Positions 11,228 to 22,185 of a stretch of DNA of 64,000 nucleotides are shown piece by piece; the first letter of the stretch is position 1; each line of letters opens with the position of its first letter. The stretch is from Bolinopsis microptera. Lineage: Eukaryota > Ctenophora > Tentaculata > Lobata > Bolinopsidae. The position numbers and the translations under genes were made by a program. Under the pieces are notes generated by a model. That model was not told the origin of the DNA. It saw only the letters and a list, made by a program, of their open reading frames with translations, and did no database searches. The stretch covers positions 12,635,675 through 12,699,674 of the forward strand of contig NC_087076.1 of NCBI RefSeq assembly GCF_026151205.1, read 5' to 3'.

Positions 11228-11772
11228 ATGAGGGACCTCCGATTTATCAAGGAAGCAAAGGCTCTAGTCCAGAGCCACCTGAAACATGAAACGGGTTTAA
11301 AGGTTGCCTTCCCGGAATCTGCGGGGAAAGGAGGAACTCAGGAACCACGACAAGTGGTAACGTTTGTCGTCCGTTGTTGTACGAGAAATGGATAAGGGAA
11401 ACACTGCTCGACCTCGTTCCAGAGAGGAATAGAAATAAACTCAGAGTTATTATTGTGAGATTGGCTGTTGCACTAAGGGTGATAAGCTCAAAAAGGGAGT
11501 TACGTGAAGAGAAGGTTACTGAGTTGGAGGCGTTTAACAGGGAAACTTATAAACTTATCCTCACCAGTTATCCTCCCCCTCAGGTGAAGATATCACCCTC
11601 GGTTCATAAGCTTCTGGGACATTCGTGGGACCTTGTTGCTCTTAATGACAATTTTGGTTTGGGGACAGTATCAGAGGGTGGTATTGAGGCCTGTTGCAAG
11701 AGCGACTTCTACAAAGCAAACAAACGCAAAGTACTTTTGACAAAAACTGTCCGACACAGGCCGGACAGTTGA
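11228..11772 (+). pseudogene. C-terminal fragment of a RAG1/Transib-like DDE transposase
   Basis: The main frame (from about 11340) reads TTSGNVCRPLLYEKWIRETL, then a helical stretch, then VKISPSVHKLLGHSWDLV and FGLGTVSEGGIEACCK. The order Gly/Asn-rich turn, 'E.y...' helices, '.vHK.L.H....', then 'G..SEg..E..nK' matches the C-terminal part of RAG1/Transib-type transposases. In that family the Glu of the SE(G/E) motif region carries the third acidic catalytic residue. An upstream frame starting at ATG 11228 (FIKEAKALVQSHLKHETGLK, then FPESAGKGG) joins after one missing base near 11335. The end lacks the usual basic '.R...aR.tS' tail, so the copy is frameshifted and truncated. The family call is from motif order only. 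Confidence 0.4.
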
Positions 11773-12248
11773 TCAGCTGTGTAAGGGACCAGTGTTCCTA
11801 TTTCAGTGAGGAAAAAAGTGAGTTCTCCTATTAGATTATTCTATGAAAAACTCAAATAATATTAATAATAATTTTATCACCTTCAATAAAATATTCATGT
11901 ATGGCAGTTTTGACAAATTTTGTTATTCTATATATACTAAGCAGTGTTCGAATCGGTTTATTTGCTGGATACAAAAGGGTTTTGATTGCCCGTTTGAAGG
12001 GATGGAGGAGCAGTAGACAGATGACGAAAAAGAGAAGAGGTTTCGCCATCCAGTATTAAACTATTTGTTATTCATACCAGGAATTTCATTGCAATTTTTA
12101 ATAGAAGTCTTCATTTAAAATGGGATATTATATAAGGTTCAACATTTGCCCAAATGATAAAGTATTTTTAGAAACTAGGCCAGGGGAGACAAAATATCAG
12201 AATATATCTACCAGAAAGCAGATTTGATCTCCAAGAAGTACAGCTAAT
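11773..12248. other. no gene recognised
   Basis: AT-rich; short ORFs only. Confidence 0.4.
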
Positions 12249-12461
12249 TAGCTGTGTGCTACAACGAAAGTTCCCTACGTTTTGTTGGCTACTATTCTCA
12301 AGAAGAAAGGCGAGAAGGAGGACAGTGAATCCCTTAAATCTAGAGTTAACCTAGCAACATCAGTACTTCTAAACCTTGCAAACCAGGATCTCAATGTCCA
12401 CTCCGCAAAGCTCGGATTGCAGCAGGTTAGCAGCTTGATGATCAGCCTTACCATAATTTAA
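12249..12461 (+). CDS. exon-like open frame, unrecognised
   Basis: A ~66-codon frame without ATG contains KVPYVLLATILKKKGEKEDS and SVLLNLANQDLNVHSAKLGL, helical and protein-like, ending at TAA 12459-12461. It lies about 0.5 kb downstream of the transposase-like fragment on the same strand. Peptides of the general form 'll..rn..l...q...gl.l' occur in the N-terminal halves of some metazoan transposase-like proteins. That is only a resemblance. Confidence 0.25.
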
Positions 12462-13890
12462 AGTCCAACTTTAGCTGAAATGATAAAGCCATTAACCTTC
12501 AGATAACTTGAGATCAGTTAACATAAGTACAAATGCAGAACGCCCAGATCAACCTAACTAGTGTGCTTGGTAGTTCTCGAGTCAAAAAAAGGGTAAAATA
12601 AGATGAAAATTGCCTTACACTCATCTTTTTATTCACAGTAAGTATATTGAAAACGCCTTGATGAATAATGCTTTCTTAAAAGTATAATGTTAAGAATTCG
12701 GCTACAGGGCGATTCTGGAATTATCAGAGAAGTATTATATATACAAAGCAAAAAAGTAATTTTTTTCGATGACATCCGAAAAGATGTAACAGGTTAGTTA
12801 ATACATCCTAATTAACATTTCATTAGACGCATAATGGTTGCCTACTTATAACATATTATGCACATATTATTTCACTACTCAGATGTAGCTTGAGATGTAG
12901 ATGTACAGCTCTGTTTTATCTCAAGCTTATCCCATTATTTCAGATCATATCCCTACCCCACACCAACTCAACGCTCACTGTCAGCATCCTACTCGAAATA
13001 TATAATGTAATCAGCATGGTTGATGGCAAAATGGTTTCAATTATGCAAGGAGATGGGGGCAGTCCCAACAGCACACCAATTAACGAAGAACACCAAGACC
13101 AACTGCCCAAATAAACAAGGATTGAACTCGATTAATCAAGGTTGAACCTTATCAATTTAAAACAGGCATAATATTTTAAAAACCATTAAGTATTATATAG
13201 ACAGGAATGAACTAAAATTTTTAAAACACAGCGTTGGGTCACAAAAATATTTAGTTTGGTGGAAATGCTAAAATAGCTTAAAAAGTTAGTTTGTTTATTG
13301 TTTATTGTTTAATTTCAATTAAATTCAGCGAAAGTGTTGAACTAAAAGCGTACTCTGTATTTTTGCTTATCTAGGAATGCTTATTACTTTAGATGAAAGG
13401 TTTTACAACTTTTAAAGAGATCCGAGGGAGGAGAGAGATAAGATTATATTATATTTAAAGATCAGAACTCGAAAAGAGTGCACATCGTTAGTTTACTATG
13501 TTGCGATCGTATAGACAAGACAAGATCGCAAGTAGCCATGTTTGGTGGCAAACTGTACCAGTTTAATAGTTCATAGCTGAGGTCCTGATCCCCGAAAGAG
13601 GATGAACTGTGCTCTGAAGAAAATAATTCATTCGATAAATGACACTTAAAATAAAAATAATAGCATTCAGGTATTCAGTCAATTATTGAATAATTATGGA
13701 ATCTTTCGGAGAAACCAACAACAACGCTAAGTAAAGGGCTAAGAGTAAGAAGGATTATATTCACGTAATACTTGACATATTAATACAATATGGTGTTCCT
13801 GATGTAAACTCCATAAATTTTATTTTTGGGGTCATCTGAAAAACTTAGTCTATGGAGATCCTGTTCCCAAAAGTGTGGAAGAACTGAAAT
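12462..13890. other. no gene confidently recognised
   Basis: The only item of note is a possible exon at about 12940-13114. It follows 'cccattatttcag', reads LPHTNSTLTVSILLEIYNVI and MVDGKMVSIMQGDGGSPN, and ends in TAA. Confidence in it is low. Confidence 0.25.
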
Positions 13891-13894
13891 AAGG

Positions 13895-14184
13895 AGGACT
13901 GATGAGAAGAAGGAGGAGGACTGAGGATGACTGAGTAGGAGGACTGAGGAAGAGGAGGACTGAGCTGAAGAGGACAGAGGAGGACGACTAAAGATGAGGA
14001 GGAAGACTGAGGAAGAGGACTGAGGAAAAGGACTGAGGAGGTGGAGGACTGAGCAGGAGGAGGAAGGAGGAGGAAGCATCTAAATGTTATTTCCATAACA
14101 TTTTATGTCTGTTTTTGTTTGTTTTGTCTGTTTTTGTCCGCCCTACTTTTTGTCTGTTTTGAAAATACCCCCCCCCCCCCCCCC
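13895..14184 (+). repeat. purine-rich GAGGA satellite plus conserved 3' module, copy 1
   Basis: Bases 13895-14080 are an irregular (gaggaggact)-type array. It is followed by 'catctaaatgtt', then 'gtctgtttttgtccgcccta' and 'ttttgaaaatac', then a run of C. The same order occurs at 26080-27955 and 47078-48815. Here the element has no matching left G-run, so it looks 5'-truncated. Confidence 0.8.
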
Positions 14185-14620
14185 TTATCTATATCGCTAT
14201 TGGTGTTAAATTTTCAAAAATACCATTACCATCCGCATCCCACAGGACTTCGGGAAAAACGTAAGAAACATCCTGAAAGGAAGGGAGTTTTCAGAGTTTT
14301 TGTAAGCACACTGAAAGAAGAGAAAGTGTCCGTGAAGATACCAGGCAGAAAGGGATATCCTGGTCTAGAATCAATACCACAAAACTTCCTCTATGATCAA
14401 AACGGAAGGAAACCTTAAATTAAGATTTCTTGCTATTAATTACTTTTGATTTATTGATGGAAAAAGAAGGATAGAAGGAATGGGTGCCAACTAGTGCAGA
14501 TTAATTCCTACTCTCAGCTGTTTATCTGTGTTTTTAAAAGAAACTTACATATATCCAATGACAATATAATCGAAAACGGAGAGAAAGGTTGGCACATCAA
14601 CATATTTTAGACTAACAGTA
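14185..14620. other. short spacer, no gene recognised
   Basis: A frame reading LREKRKKHPERKGVFRVFVS (about 14247-14306) is basic and unassigned. It ends at TAA near 14418. Confidence 0.2.
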
Positions 14621-15009
14621 CGGGGGGGGGGGGGTCAATGACTACCAATGGAGACTTTTGGGGACTAATGGGGACTAAAAATCATGGGGACTAGAGGTCA
14701 ACTCGTTGACGTAATTCACCATTTGCCCCCATAAGTCCCCAGAATTTTTGACAGTTATTTATGGTTTTCAAGTTAGTTAGGTACTCTAACAGCCCTCAAG
14801 TAGCTCCCAAGAAGTCAGGAATGTCCAGTGACCATTTATAAATATTCTAGACTTCAGTCTTGAGAAGTTTATGATCTGGTCTGGAGAAGCCAGATTTTTT
14901 GAAATCTAAATGGGGACTAATGGAGACTTTTGGGGACTAATGGGGACTAAAAATGGGGACTCGGGGTAAAATCGTTGACGTAATTCCCCAAGTCCCCAAA
15001 AGTAGTCAT

Positions 15010-15045
<36 letters not shown>
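14621..15045. mobile_element. G-run-ended transposon E2, non-autonomous
   Basis: The ends are c + 12 Gs + tcaatgactac and gtagtcattg + ~32 Cs + g. The 7-bp duplication AACAGTA flanks both (14614-14620 and 15046-15052). Inside are two inverted half-copies of 'tggggactaatggggactaa' separated by ~150 bp of unique sequence. The 425-bp length and absence of genes are typical of a MITE. It belongs to the same family as 53098-53395. Confidence 0.9.
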
Positions 15046-15052
15046 AACAGTA

Positions 15053-15448
15053 CACATACAGTCGAGATTTTATCAGTATCACATTATAGCATCAAACACC
15101 TGACACCATTAGGTGCCTACAATTTTTTAGAAAACTCTTCCAACAATTCAAAGTGCCGAAAGGAAACACCTGAATATCTTAATTTATTGGTACCATTAGT
15201 GACATACTGACATCAACATTTTATAAACTTTGATATTGATAACAACTCTATTATGAAACGTCCAAATAATTTGACGTCTGTGAATATAATTTGTATCAAT
15301 TGACAATTCAAGACAATGAGTAACTGATAAAATATTTGATACATTAACCATAAAAATGTGATATATTAACCATCATATTCACTCTAGACAAAACCAACCA
15401 TTCTAACCCTGACCGCGACACTAACGACTTTGATTAAACATCAACTTT
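15053..15448 (+). repeat. diverged dispersed repeat, copy 3, and spacer
   Basis: Bases about 15180-15330 resemble 1490-1640 (tttattggtacc, catcaacattttataaactt, 'caatgag'). No gene seen. Confidence 0.45.
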
Positions 15449-15878
15449 TTGAACAGTACAGTTGGGATTTCAAGACATTTTTGTGTAACAATTAGGAAGT
15501 ACCGTTTGAAAGTGAAACCAATATCGCAATTAGTACCAAAGAGTCCGACCATTCAGAGTTGCATGGAAACTCCAACAATTCCATCCATAAATGGTCAGGG
15601 CGAACTTCTAGATACTGTCGTTATCAGATATTTAACTCGTGACACAGATAAGAGGTTTCTGCTGTATCTAGGGGTTCGTTGACATATTACGTACAATCAC
15701 TTTTTTAACAATTTTTAGGAACCCCGTCTTGCCAAACATGACGTTTGTGCGTATAGAGGATAATTTCACCGAAAATCACCCAAGGGTTTTGGCAAACCTT
15801 TTAAAAGCGAAGGAAGCGGAAGCGCCAAAATGTTTGGTGTTCAACTATTCCTCATTGATAAAAGACATGATATCGGAG
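15449..15878 (+). CDS. two exon-like frames, unrecognised gene fragment
   Basis: A 77-codon frame (15449-15682) contains VTIRKYRLKVKPISQLVPKS and TIPSINGQGELLDTVVIRYL. After 'ttttttaacaatttttag', a second open stretch at 15719-15878 reads NPVLPNMTFVRIEDNFTENH and LLKAKEAEAPKCLVFNYSSL, and ends in GAG|gtcagt. The second stretch has both splice borders and no stop, so it is a good internal exon candidate. How the first joins it is unclear. I recognise no family. Confidence 0.35.
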
Positions 15879-16111
15879 GTCAGTTCATAATTATTTAATT
15901 ATATGTATATGTTACATATACAACCTTAATGTGAAGAGGAAAAATGTTATTTCCCTAAAGATGACGACAGGTTTTAACTATTATATCGACTCATCGTGGA
16001 CACCCACAACACAAATGTGTTGTAATACATTTATTTAATAACTGGGCCATAATGTAATTAATTGAAACATATCTTATGTCCATAATGATTGTATAATCAA
16101 GAACAAAATAT
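15879..16111. other. AT-rich spacer
   Basis: Nothing recognised. Confidence 0.4.
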
Positions 16112-16117
16112 TCAGTT

Positions 16118-16784
16118 GGGGGGGGGGGCCAACCATATTAAAGTGTATTAAAATGTAGGATTTTTCCCGATTTTGACCCGGGGATATACTTTAATATACT
16201 TTAATATATCCCTATCTCCTTGGAGGCCTACATCAAAAATTGTTGCCCAAAATAAGCTTGAAATGCAATTCTTAATCGATTCCAAAAAGTTCTTGAAAAA
16301 ATATTGAAAACTGATGGAGTTATTTCAATTTTAATGAAGTCATTTTGGCTAGTATTCCGAACCGAGATATTATGTGCAATTTTCCCAATTTTGTTCATGT
16401 AGGTCTTTTTATTTAGTATCCACTATATTCAACTAACACTGAGTTATATCTTTCACATAGAGTTAGTCTCATTAAAAAATATTGAAATTTTATCGAATTT
16501 GGGCAAAAGCGAATTTGGGCAAAAGCGTATGCCCAAATATGGGCATATTTTTTAAGCTCATAGCTCAGCCAATTTTTGACCAATCTGGATGAAAATTCAT
16601 GTACTGGTCCTAAAACAGGCTTATCTTGCGAATCTGAGTGAAAAATATAGTTCATCATGTAAATCTTAACGAAGAATATAAATCTTCTAATTGTAGGTAT
16701 ATTAAAGTATATTAAAATGTAGGATTTTTTCCGATTTTTACCCGGGGATATACTTTAATATACTTTAATATGGTTGGCCCCCCC
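16118..16784. mobile_element. nested G-run-ended element E3b inside the left end of E3
   Basis: The ends are Gs + ccaaccatattaaag and its inverse 'atggttgg' + Cs. Each end contains an internal near-palindrome: 'tatattaaaatgtaggattt', then 'cccggggata', then 'tactttaatatactttaata'. It inserted into the G-run of E3, so its left G-run merges with that of the host element and its duplication cannot be read. Confidence 0.75.
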
Positions 16785-18331
16785 ACAGTGTGCCCGCGAG
16801 CCCGATTTTCTGCAGAAAGTCAGTATTTTTCTTCAACCAGCCTATTTTCAATTTAAAACTACCCTATCCAACCTAAAATTGCATGAGAAATCGTTTAAAG
16901 GGGTTTTCAAGATGATTAGAAGGATTTTTGACCTCATATATTGATTTAACCTGATTTTTGGTGTAAAATTACATTTTTTTGCCGTTTTTTGCCATATTTT
17001 TGAACAAATTACAAAAATAAGTGACAAATTCACTTTGATGAGCATCCATAATTTACGCTATCTGTAAGTATAGGACATTTAGAGTAATCTCAGAAAAATT
17101 TACAGTGTGATATTGTGGCATGATTTTTTTATGGGCCATCAAAGGTTTAAGATTAGACAGAAATTTTGTGAATTTTAGGACTTTTTGATTCCATTTTTAG
17201 ACCATTTTATCACTTATATCAATTATAAACTACTTCTTTGTGTTTTAAATGGAAAGAGGTTATCAAGAGCTTTCATTTGATACCTCCATACATGGCTTTT
17301 AATCAAAATTCGAATTTTCGTGGACAAAAACAATGTTATTTTGAGCTAAATTGAGTTACGCGCTTACAAAATAAGGTAATTTAGCCCCAAATTGCTGATA
17401 TTTTCTTTTTTAAAGCCTTTAAATCACCTCAACAAGTGTTTCCGGACCTTACAATGACCAAAAACACTTAAAAAGCAATCTTTATTCTCTCAAACAGTTC
17501 AGAAATCATTATTTTTGCAATTTAAGGTCTAAAAATGGTAGATTTAGCCCTTTTTTAACTTTAAAGGACCCTAATTTCAATAAAATTACCAAAATTTTAG
17601 GGCAGTAGCTGAAAATAGTTCCCAAATAGTCATTCTTAGGCATAACCATACCTAAAGGTTACTTTAAAAAACATGTGGAGACTCTTAAACTGCCCCCATG
17701 ATTAGTTAAGGGTAAAATAGTGATATCCCCATATTTTGGCAGTCAAATTTTTTGAGGGAGGCTGGGGGTACTTATGGCCATGGGAAGGTGTCAGATGACA
17801 AATTTGGGTTCCCCATTATGTTTTTTCTGTCAATGTAAGGTATCAGGCATAACAAATAACTTAGTTAATAGTTCCCAAAACTGGGATCTGGAAGTTGATT
17901 CTGCACTTTGGTACCATGCGAACGAAATTTTGTCCTTCAAAAATGATGAAAACATCGAATTTTGCCTGCAAAAATCGAAATTTCGTATTTTTAACCCAAT
18001 TTTTATTGGATCTGGCCCCTAACTCCATATAATAATGATGAAAAACAATGTTTATGGTTTTAGACATGTTTAGAGATTATTATTCTAGTTTATATGCGAC
18101 CAATTCATCCATTAATTCTTATCCTATTGAATTTTATTCATAAATTTCATACCAATTTGGTGTATATGATTCAAGATATCTCAAGAACCAAAAATGATAG
18201 CCCCTTAATTCTTTTTTTGTTAGAAAATTCAGATTATTTCTGATCAGATCAGGCTAAACTTATCTGGAAAGCAAATATCACCCTAAATACTTTTTGCAGC
18301 CTCTGGGCACACTGTGCCCCCCCCCCCCCCC
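16118..18331. mobile_element. G-run-ended transposon E3 (outer), interrupted by E3b
   Basis: TCAGTT flanks both ends (16112-16117 and 18332-18337). The right end is gggcacactgtg + ~17 Cs. The matching left subterminal cacagtgtgccc lies at 16784-16795, displaced from its G-run by the nested element E3b. The interior (16800-18300) is AT-rich with only short ORFs and nothing like a transposase. Confidence 0.85.
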
Positions 18332-18337
18332 TCAGTT

Positions 18338-18483
18338 TGGCTACTGATGAATCGTAAAGAAAAGACATCACAGACACAAAAACGTCAAGCAGTTATGTTA
18401 ATACGTACTCAAATGTTCTGGGCACTGAATCTGGACAATAATGGCCCACACTCATCGTGATGTGGCCATATTTTTTCATTAAG
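18338..18483. other. spacer
   Basis: Ends in 'catattttttcattaag', a possible 3' splice site. Confidence 0.3.
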
Positions 18484-18584
18484 GGAGAAGCATGGAAAGC
18501 AGTGTCTAATGACGGGAAACCTCTTAGTCACTGCAAGAAATATTCTAAGAAGGCTGAGGCCTTTTCGAATTATTCTCTTGAAAC
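18484..18584 (+). CDS. candidate internal exon, unrecognised
   Basis: The frame is open between an acceptor (tttttcattaag) and a strong donor (GAAAC|gtaagt). It encodes GEAWKAVSNDGKPLSHCKKY, then SKKAEAFSNYSLE, leaving phase 2. It is followed by 'tgtaatcgacctgcaatcga' simple duplications. No family recognised. Confidence 0.3.
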
Positions 18585-19998
18585 GTAAGTGGATTGTAAT
18601 CGACCTGCAATCGACCTGTAATCGACCCTGTCATAGGGACAGGGTCAACCATAGACCCTGACTGTAAATTATTTTGTCCACCCAATTGAATTAAATGTAT
18701 TAACGTATTTTCATTCGTAATCAAAGCTAACACAAAGGAGAAGCATTTCCTGGGTGTTTAAATAATTTGTATTGATATTGATAGATTGTACTGTAAACAA
18801 CAGTAACCTTTGTTTTACTATCAAGCTTTTATTCATTACTAATATTTAACCTGATTATAATGATAAACAAGTTAATTATGTTAATATGCCATGTTTAGCC
18901 ATGCCAGAAAGAAGTCCTAGCAAAAGAAAAATAAAAAGAGCCATTAAATTGGATGATACCATCAGACCGAAATGGGCTCTTATCAGATTTAAAGATCTGC
19001 CCCAAGAACCCGCAGAGATTCTCCCTGTCGACAGATTAGTAAGAGTAATATCATATTGTAACATTTTAATTACGACTGCTACAATCGATGGGATTCAATT
19101 TCAATACTAGATGGACTTAAATTTTAATTATTTCAATTTTTCGGTACACTGAAACCAATGAGAAAACAGCCTGCTGCAGTGTAGGGGACACCTACTTTGT
19201 AACATATGAAAAGAAGACAGAGACTTATGATCCCTTTTGAAAAATATATATATATAATATACCAATACAACAACATGTAAAAGTCTGTTTCACAATTTCA
19301 TTCAATCACTCACCACTATGTTATTTAGCTATGACTAATAATGATACGGCTGAGAGAGGTTCGAGAAGCATATTCTTGAGGAGGACACGAAGGTCAATGC
19401 CAATATTATTCACTTTTTAATGCAGCCAGAGTACTGCATTAAATTATTGATAGAGAAAGGAAGAAGGAAAGTTTTAAAGATATGAAAAGATTTTAATATC
19501 AAGATATTTTAATAGTTTTAATAGTTTTGTTTTATTAAACGTGACAAAGTAAACGATGTTTTCGTCCAACTTAAAGTTTCATGTGGATGTGTAAGCAACA
19601 ATGTTCAGGGACACCAGACGCTTATAGAAAGCTCCTATTTATTAGTTCAGCACTTTGCTGAAAGGAGAAACAAACACGCTTGTTTAATAAAACTTTAACC
19701 TCGCCGACTTGGGTAATTTATTAACAGAGACGGTGGCATTCAATAGGCGTATTACCACAACAGGTTTGCTAACAACTCTGTTGCCAAATTGCCAAGTCCA
19801 CCACCAGCACCACCATTACATCAAACTGCAGTTGTCACAACTGCAGGTGTGACACCCTCACCATGCCCACCGGTGTCACCACCCCCATATTGTGTAATAA
19901 TGTTTGGATTTTGTTTAATCGACATTTGTGTACACACACTGAGGACGGAATCTGTTCCTTTTACACGTTCACATGAACATTTTTCCTGCGGGAGACAT
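18585..19998. other. no gene confidently recognised
   Basis: A plus-strand ORF at 18886-19110 has a basic start (ERSPSKRKIKRAIKLDDTIR, then PKWALIRFKDLPQEPAEILP) and could be a first exon of an unknown gene. The rest is AT-rich. Confidence 0.25.
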
Positions 19999-20125
19999 TA
20001 GTATAGCGGCATTATTATAGTGACATTAGTAATTAGTATAGCGGCATTAGTATAGTGACATTAGTAATTAGTATAGCGGCATTATAGCGGCATTAGTATA
20101 GTGACATTAGTAATTAGTATAGCGG
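19999..20125 (+). repeat. short tandem repeat
   Basis: Three to four units of 'attagtatagcggcatta' and 'tatagtgacattagtaatta' alternate in a period near 44 bp. Confidence 0.85.
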
Positions 20126-20705
20126 CTACTACTATACTTTATTCCAGAATTAATTTTTTGTCCAGGATCGATGATCATTGCTCTGGAGACAAACCATGGT
20201 ATCAACTTATACAACTTTGAGTAGAATGATCTGTAACTTAATTGCACTTCTACAGGATTACTCGAATGTACAGGTTGGGTTGGTGGGAAACTGAAGCACT
20301 CATCTATGGAAAACAAAATGTCAATGTGGAACTTCGAATAAGAAGAAAAATCTGGTGGGAGAAACTCAAAAACTGGCGATGAGGAAGTAATGAGCGGTGG
20401 AAAGTGCTAGTTTTGTACCAAAGCAGTGGTATGCACTATGCAGTGTTATCTGCGCTTGCAAAGACTTGCTCCAATAGATCACTGACTAGTTCTAATGCAA
20501 AGGAGCAGTTAAGGAGTTCACTTCTAAATATAACGCTTAACAGTGAGCTTAGCGTTATATTTATTAATAATTGGATTTAATTTATGGGCTTAACGACCCG
20601 GACAGCTACAAGAGCTATCTTCTGACTTGTTTCTGGTGTCAGTTCAGTATTAATCTAAAGATTAAATTAACGTATCATATATAAATAAATACACTATTGT
20701 TGCAG

Positions 20706-20851
20706 GTTTGGTAACGTTCAATTCAGCTACTAATATTACCGATGTCGCCCGAAAAGTGCCATTAGAAAGGCTGCTTATAGAAACAGACGCACCCTATATG
20801 CGAACTCGAATTCTTCAAATAGTTTGTCATATACTAAATCCTTCTTGTTGA
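20706..20851 (+). pseudogene. TatD-family DNase exon (partial)
   Basis: After an acceptor (actattgttgcag) the frame reads GLVTFNSATNITDVARKVPL, then ERLLIETDAPYMRTR, and stops at TGA 20849-20851. 'G.v.F.na......v..iPLerLLlETDaPy' is the conserved C-terminal block of TatD-family metal-dependent deoxyribonucleases, and the Asp of ETDAP is a metal ligand. The usual continuation (a short loop, then the last helix) is absent, and no earlier TatD exons were found upstream. The exon may be a stray duplicated piece, or its partners may be diverged. The family call is firm; function of this copy is doubtful. Confidence 0.7.
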
Positions 20852-21020
20852 CCAGAGCGTGTCATAAACCTTAATAGACCCAACTCAGGAACATGTAATG
20901 ATAATTAACTGTTATGATTATACCAGAATAAATAACATCTAGCACTGTACTACCTGGATCAGAGCATTATCTCTGTAGTTAATTAGTTAATTAGTGAAAG
21001 TGTGCGAGAGGATTTTATAA
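20852..21020. other. AT-rich spacer
   Basis: Nothing recognised. Confidence 0.4.
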
Positions 21021-21045
21021 ATAGAATTCTATATCATAACAATAG

Positions 21046-21351
21046 TATTTGCTGTAATTGTAATATTTTATGAACGACAGATGAGAAAAGATATTGAGAG
21101 AAGGTTAAGACAGGTATGGCAAATACTGCAATTTCTAGACTTACGTCTCTTTCCGGTCTACATTTCATTTCGTTTGATCATAGGCAGATTCGGACGTCAA
21201 AGAAAGAACACCAAGTCCAATAGATTCATGGAGTATTTGGAGGGAATTTCAAGGCAATCAAGAAAAGAATAATCTTTTCAAAGAATATTTTGGGCAACCC
21301 TTCGACCCTATTCAAAGCAACCCTTCGACAGCAAAGACTACTCCAAGCTAA
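21046..21351 (+). CDS. small single-pass membrane protein, last two exons
   Basis: Exon A is open from 21021 and probably starts after an AG near 21045. It encodes VFAVIVIFYERQMRKDIERR, LRQ and ends at CAG|gtatgg (21113). A 70-bp intron ends in 'gatcatag' at 21183. Exon B (21184-21351) continues in phase 0 with ADSDVKERTPSPIDSWSIWR, EFQGNQEKNNLFKEYFGQPF and ends at TAA 21349-21351. The product has one hydrophobic helix followed by a basic then acidic, Pro/Ser-rich tail, as in small organelle or ER membrane proteins. The first Met may be 21081 or in an earlier exon not found. Family not recognised. Confidence 0.45.
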
Positions 21352-21873
21352 GTTAGACGAAGATGCTTATTTGATAGTTGCAAAGCCTCGGCCCTCGGAC
21401 AATACACTATATATATATAGACTATTGAAACATGCATTAATGGCCAGTTTCAACAGCAATTGAAAGAAACCCCAGCTGCTAGCAACTTGCGTAGTTAAAA
21501 TTATATTGATAAGGCGTGGTAAAATAGACAAATTTATTTATTATTTTGATATTTTCCATCAGTTATTACATTTTTGCTTTGCCCACTCTTTTACATAAAC
21601 TTTAGCTGCCGGGGTCGGAGAAATACTAGAGCACACCTTTTTGCTCAACACTGGGCGCTCCGGAAGTAAAGGTTACTCCTGTAGAAAGATGCAAATTCAT
21701 TCAGCCAAGCACGGAAACAGTGCAGCTCCCACAGTCAGTGACAGTCATATTGGATGAAAGTCATCTTTTCTGACGAGTGCTAAGTAAAGATAGGGTATGA
21801 TACTTGGATTTGGGTTTGGAGCAAAAAGTCAGAAGGGTACAGCACAAATGACCACAACCACCACCACTGAAGA
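21352..21873. other. 3' flank, no gene recognised
   Basis: No coding frame stands out. Confidence 0.4.
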
Positions 21874-21901
21874 AGGCTTTGCGACCGCAAAGCCTTCTGA
21901 G
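21874..21901. terminator. perfect hairpin agaaggctttgcg/cgcaaagccttct
   Basis: A 13-bp perfect stem with a 2-base loop. A third partial arm (agaaggcttagcgatcgc) follows at 21903-21920. It is not known to terminate transcription in animals; I list it as structure only. Confidence 0.4.
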
Positions 21902-22185
21902 TAGAAGGCTTAGCGATCGCATAGAGGTACAGTTATTACTTATTTTAATTCATAAAGTACTGTTAAAAGGTATAAGTATCTCCGGCTACCTTTCTTCAGG
22001 ATAGATTTCGAAAATAAGATCAAATACGGATTGAATCAGTCGTTTGACAGTGAAAAGCCCGCGAAAAATATCTGCCCCGCACGTGCAGCTGCGCGTTCCC
22101 AGGACATGGGTACCGACGATATAAATGGCGATACTTGGCATTGACGCCAGCGCGTTACATTAAGTCAGGACAAGAATCCAGTATT

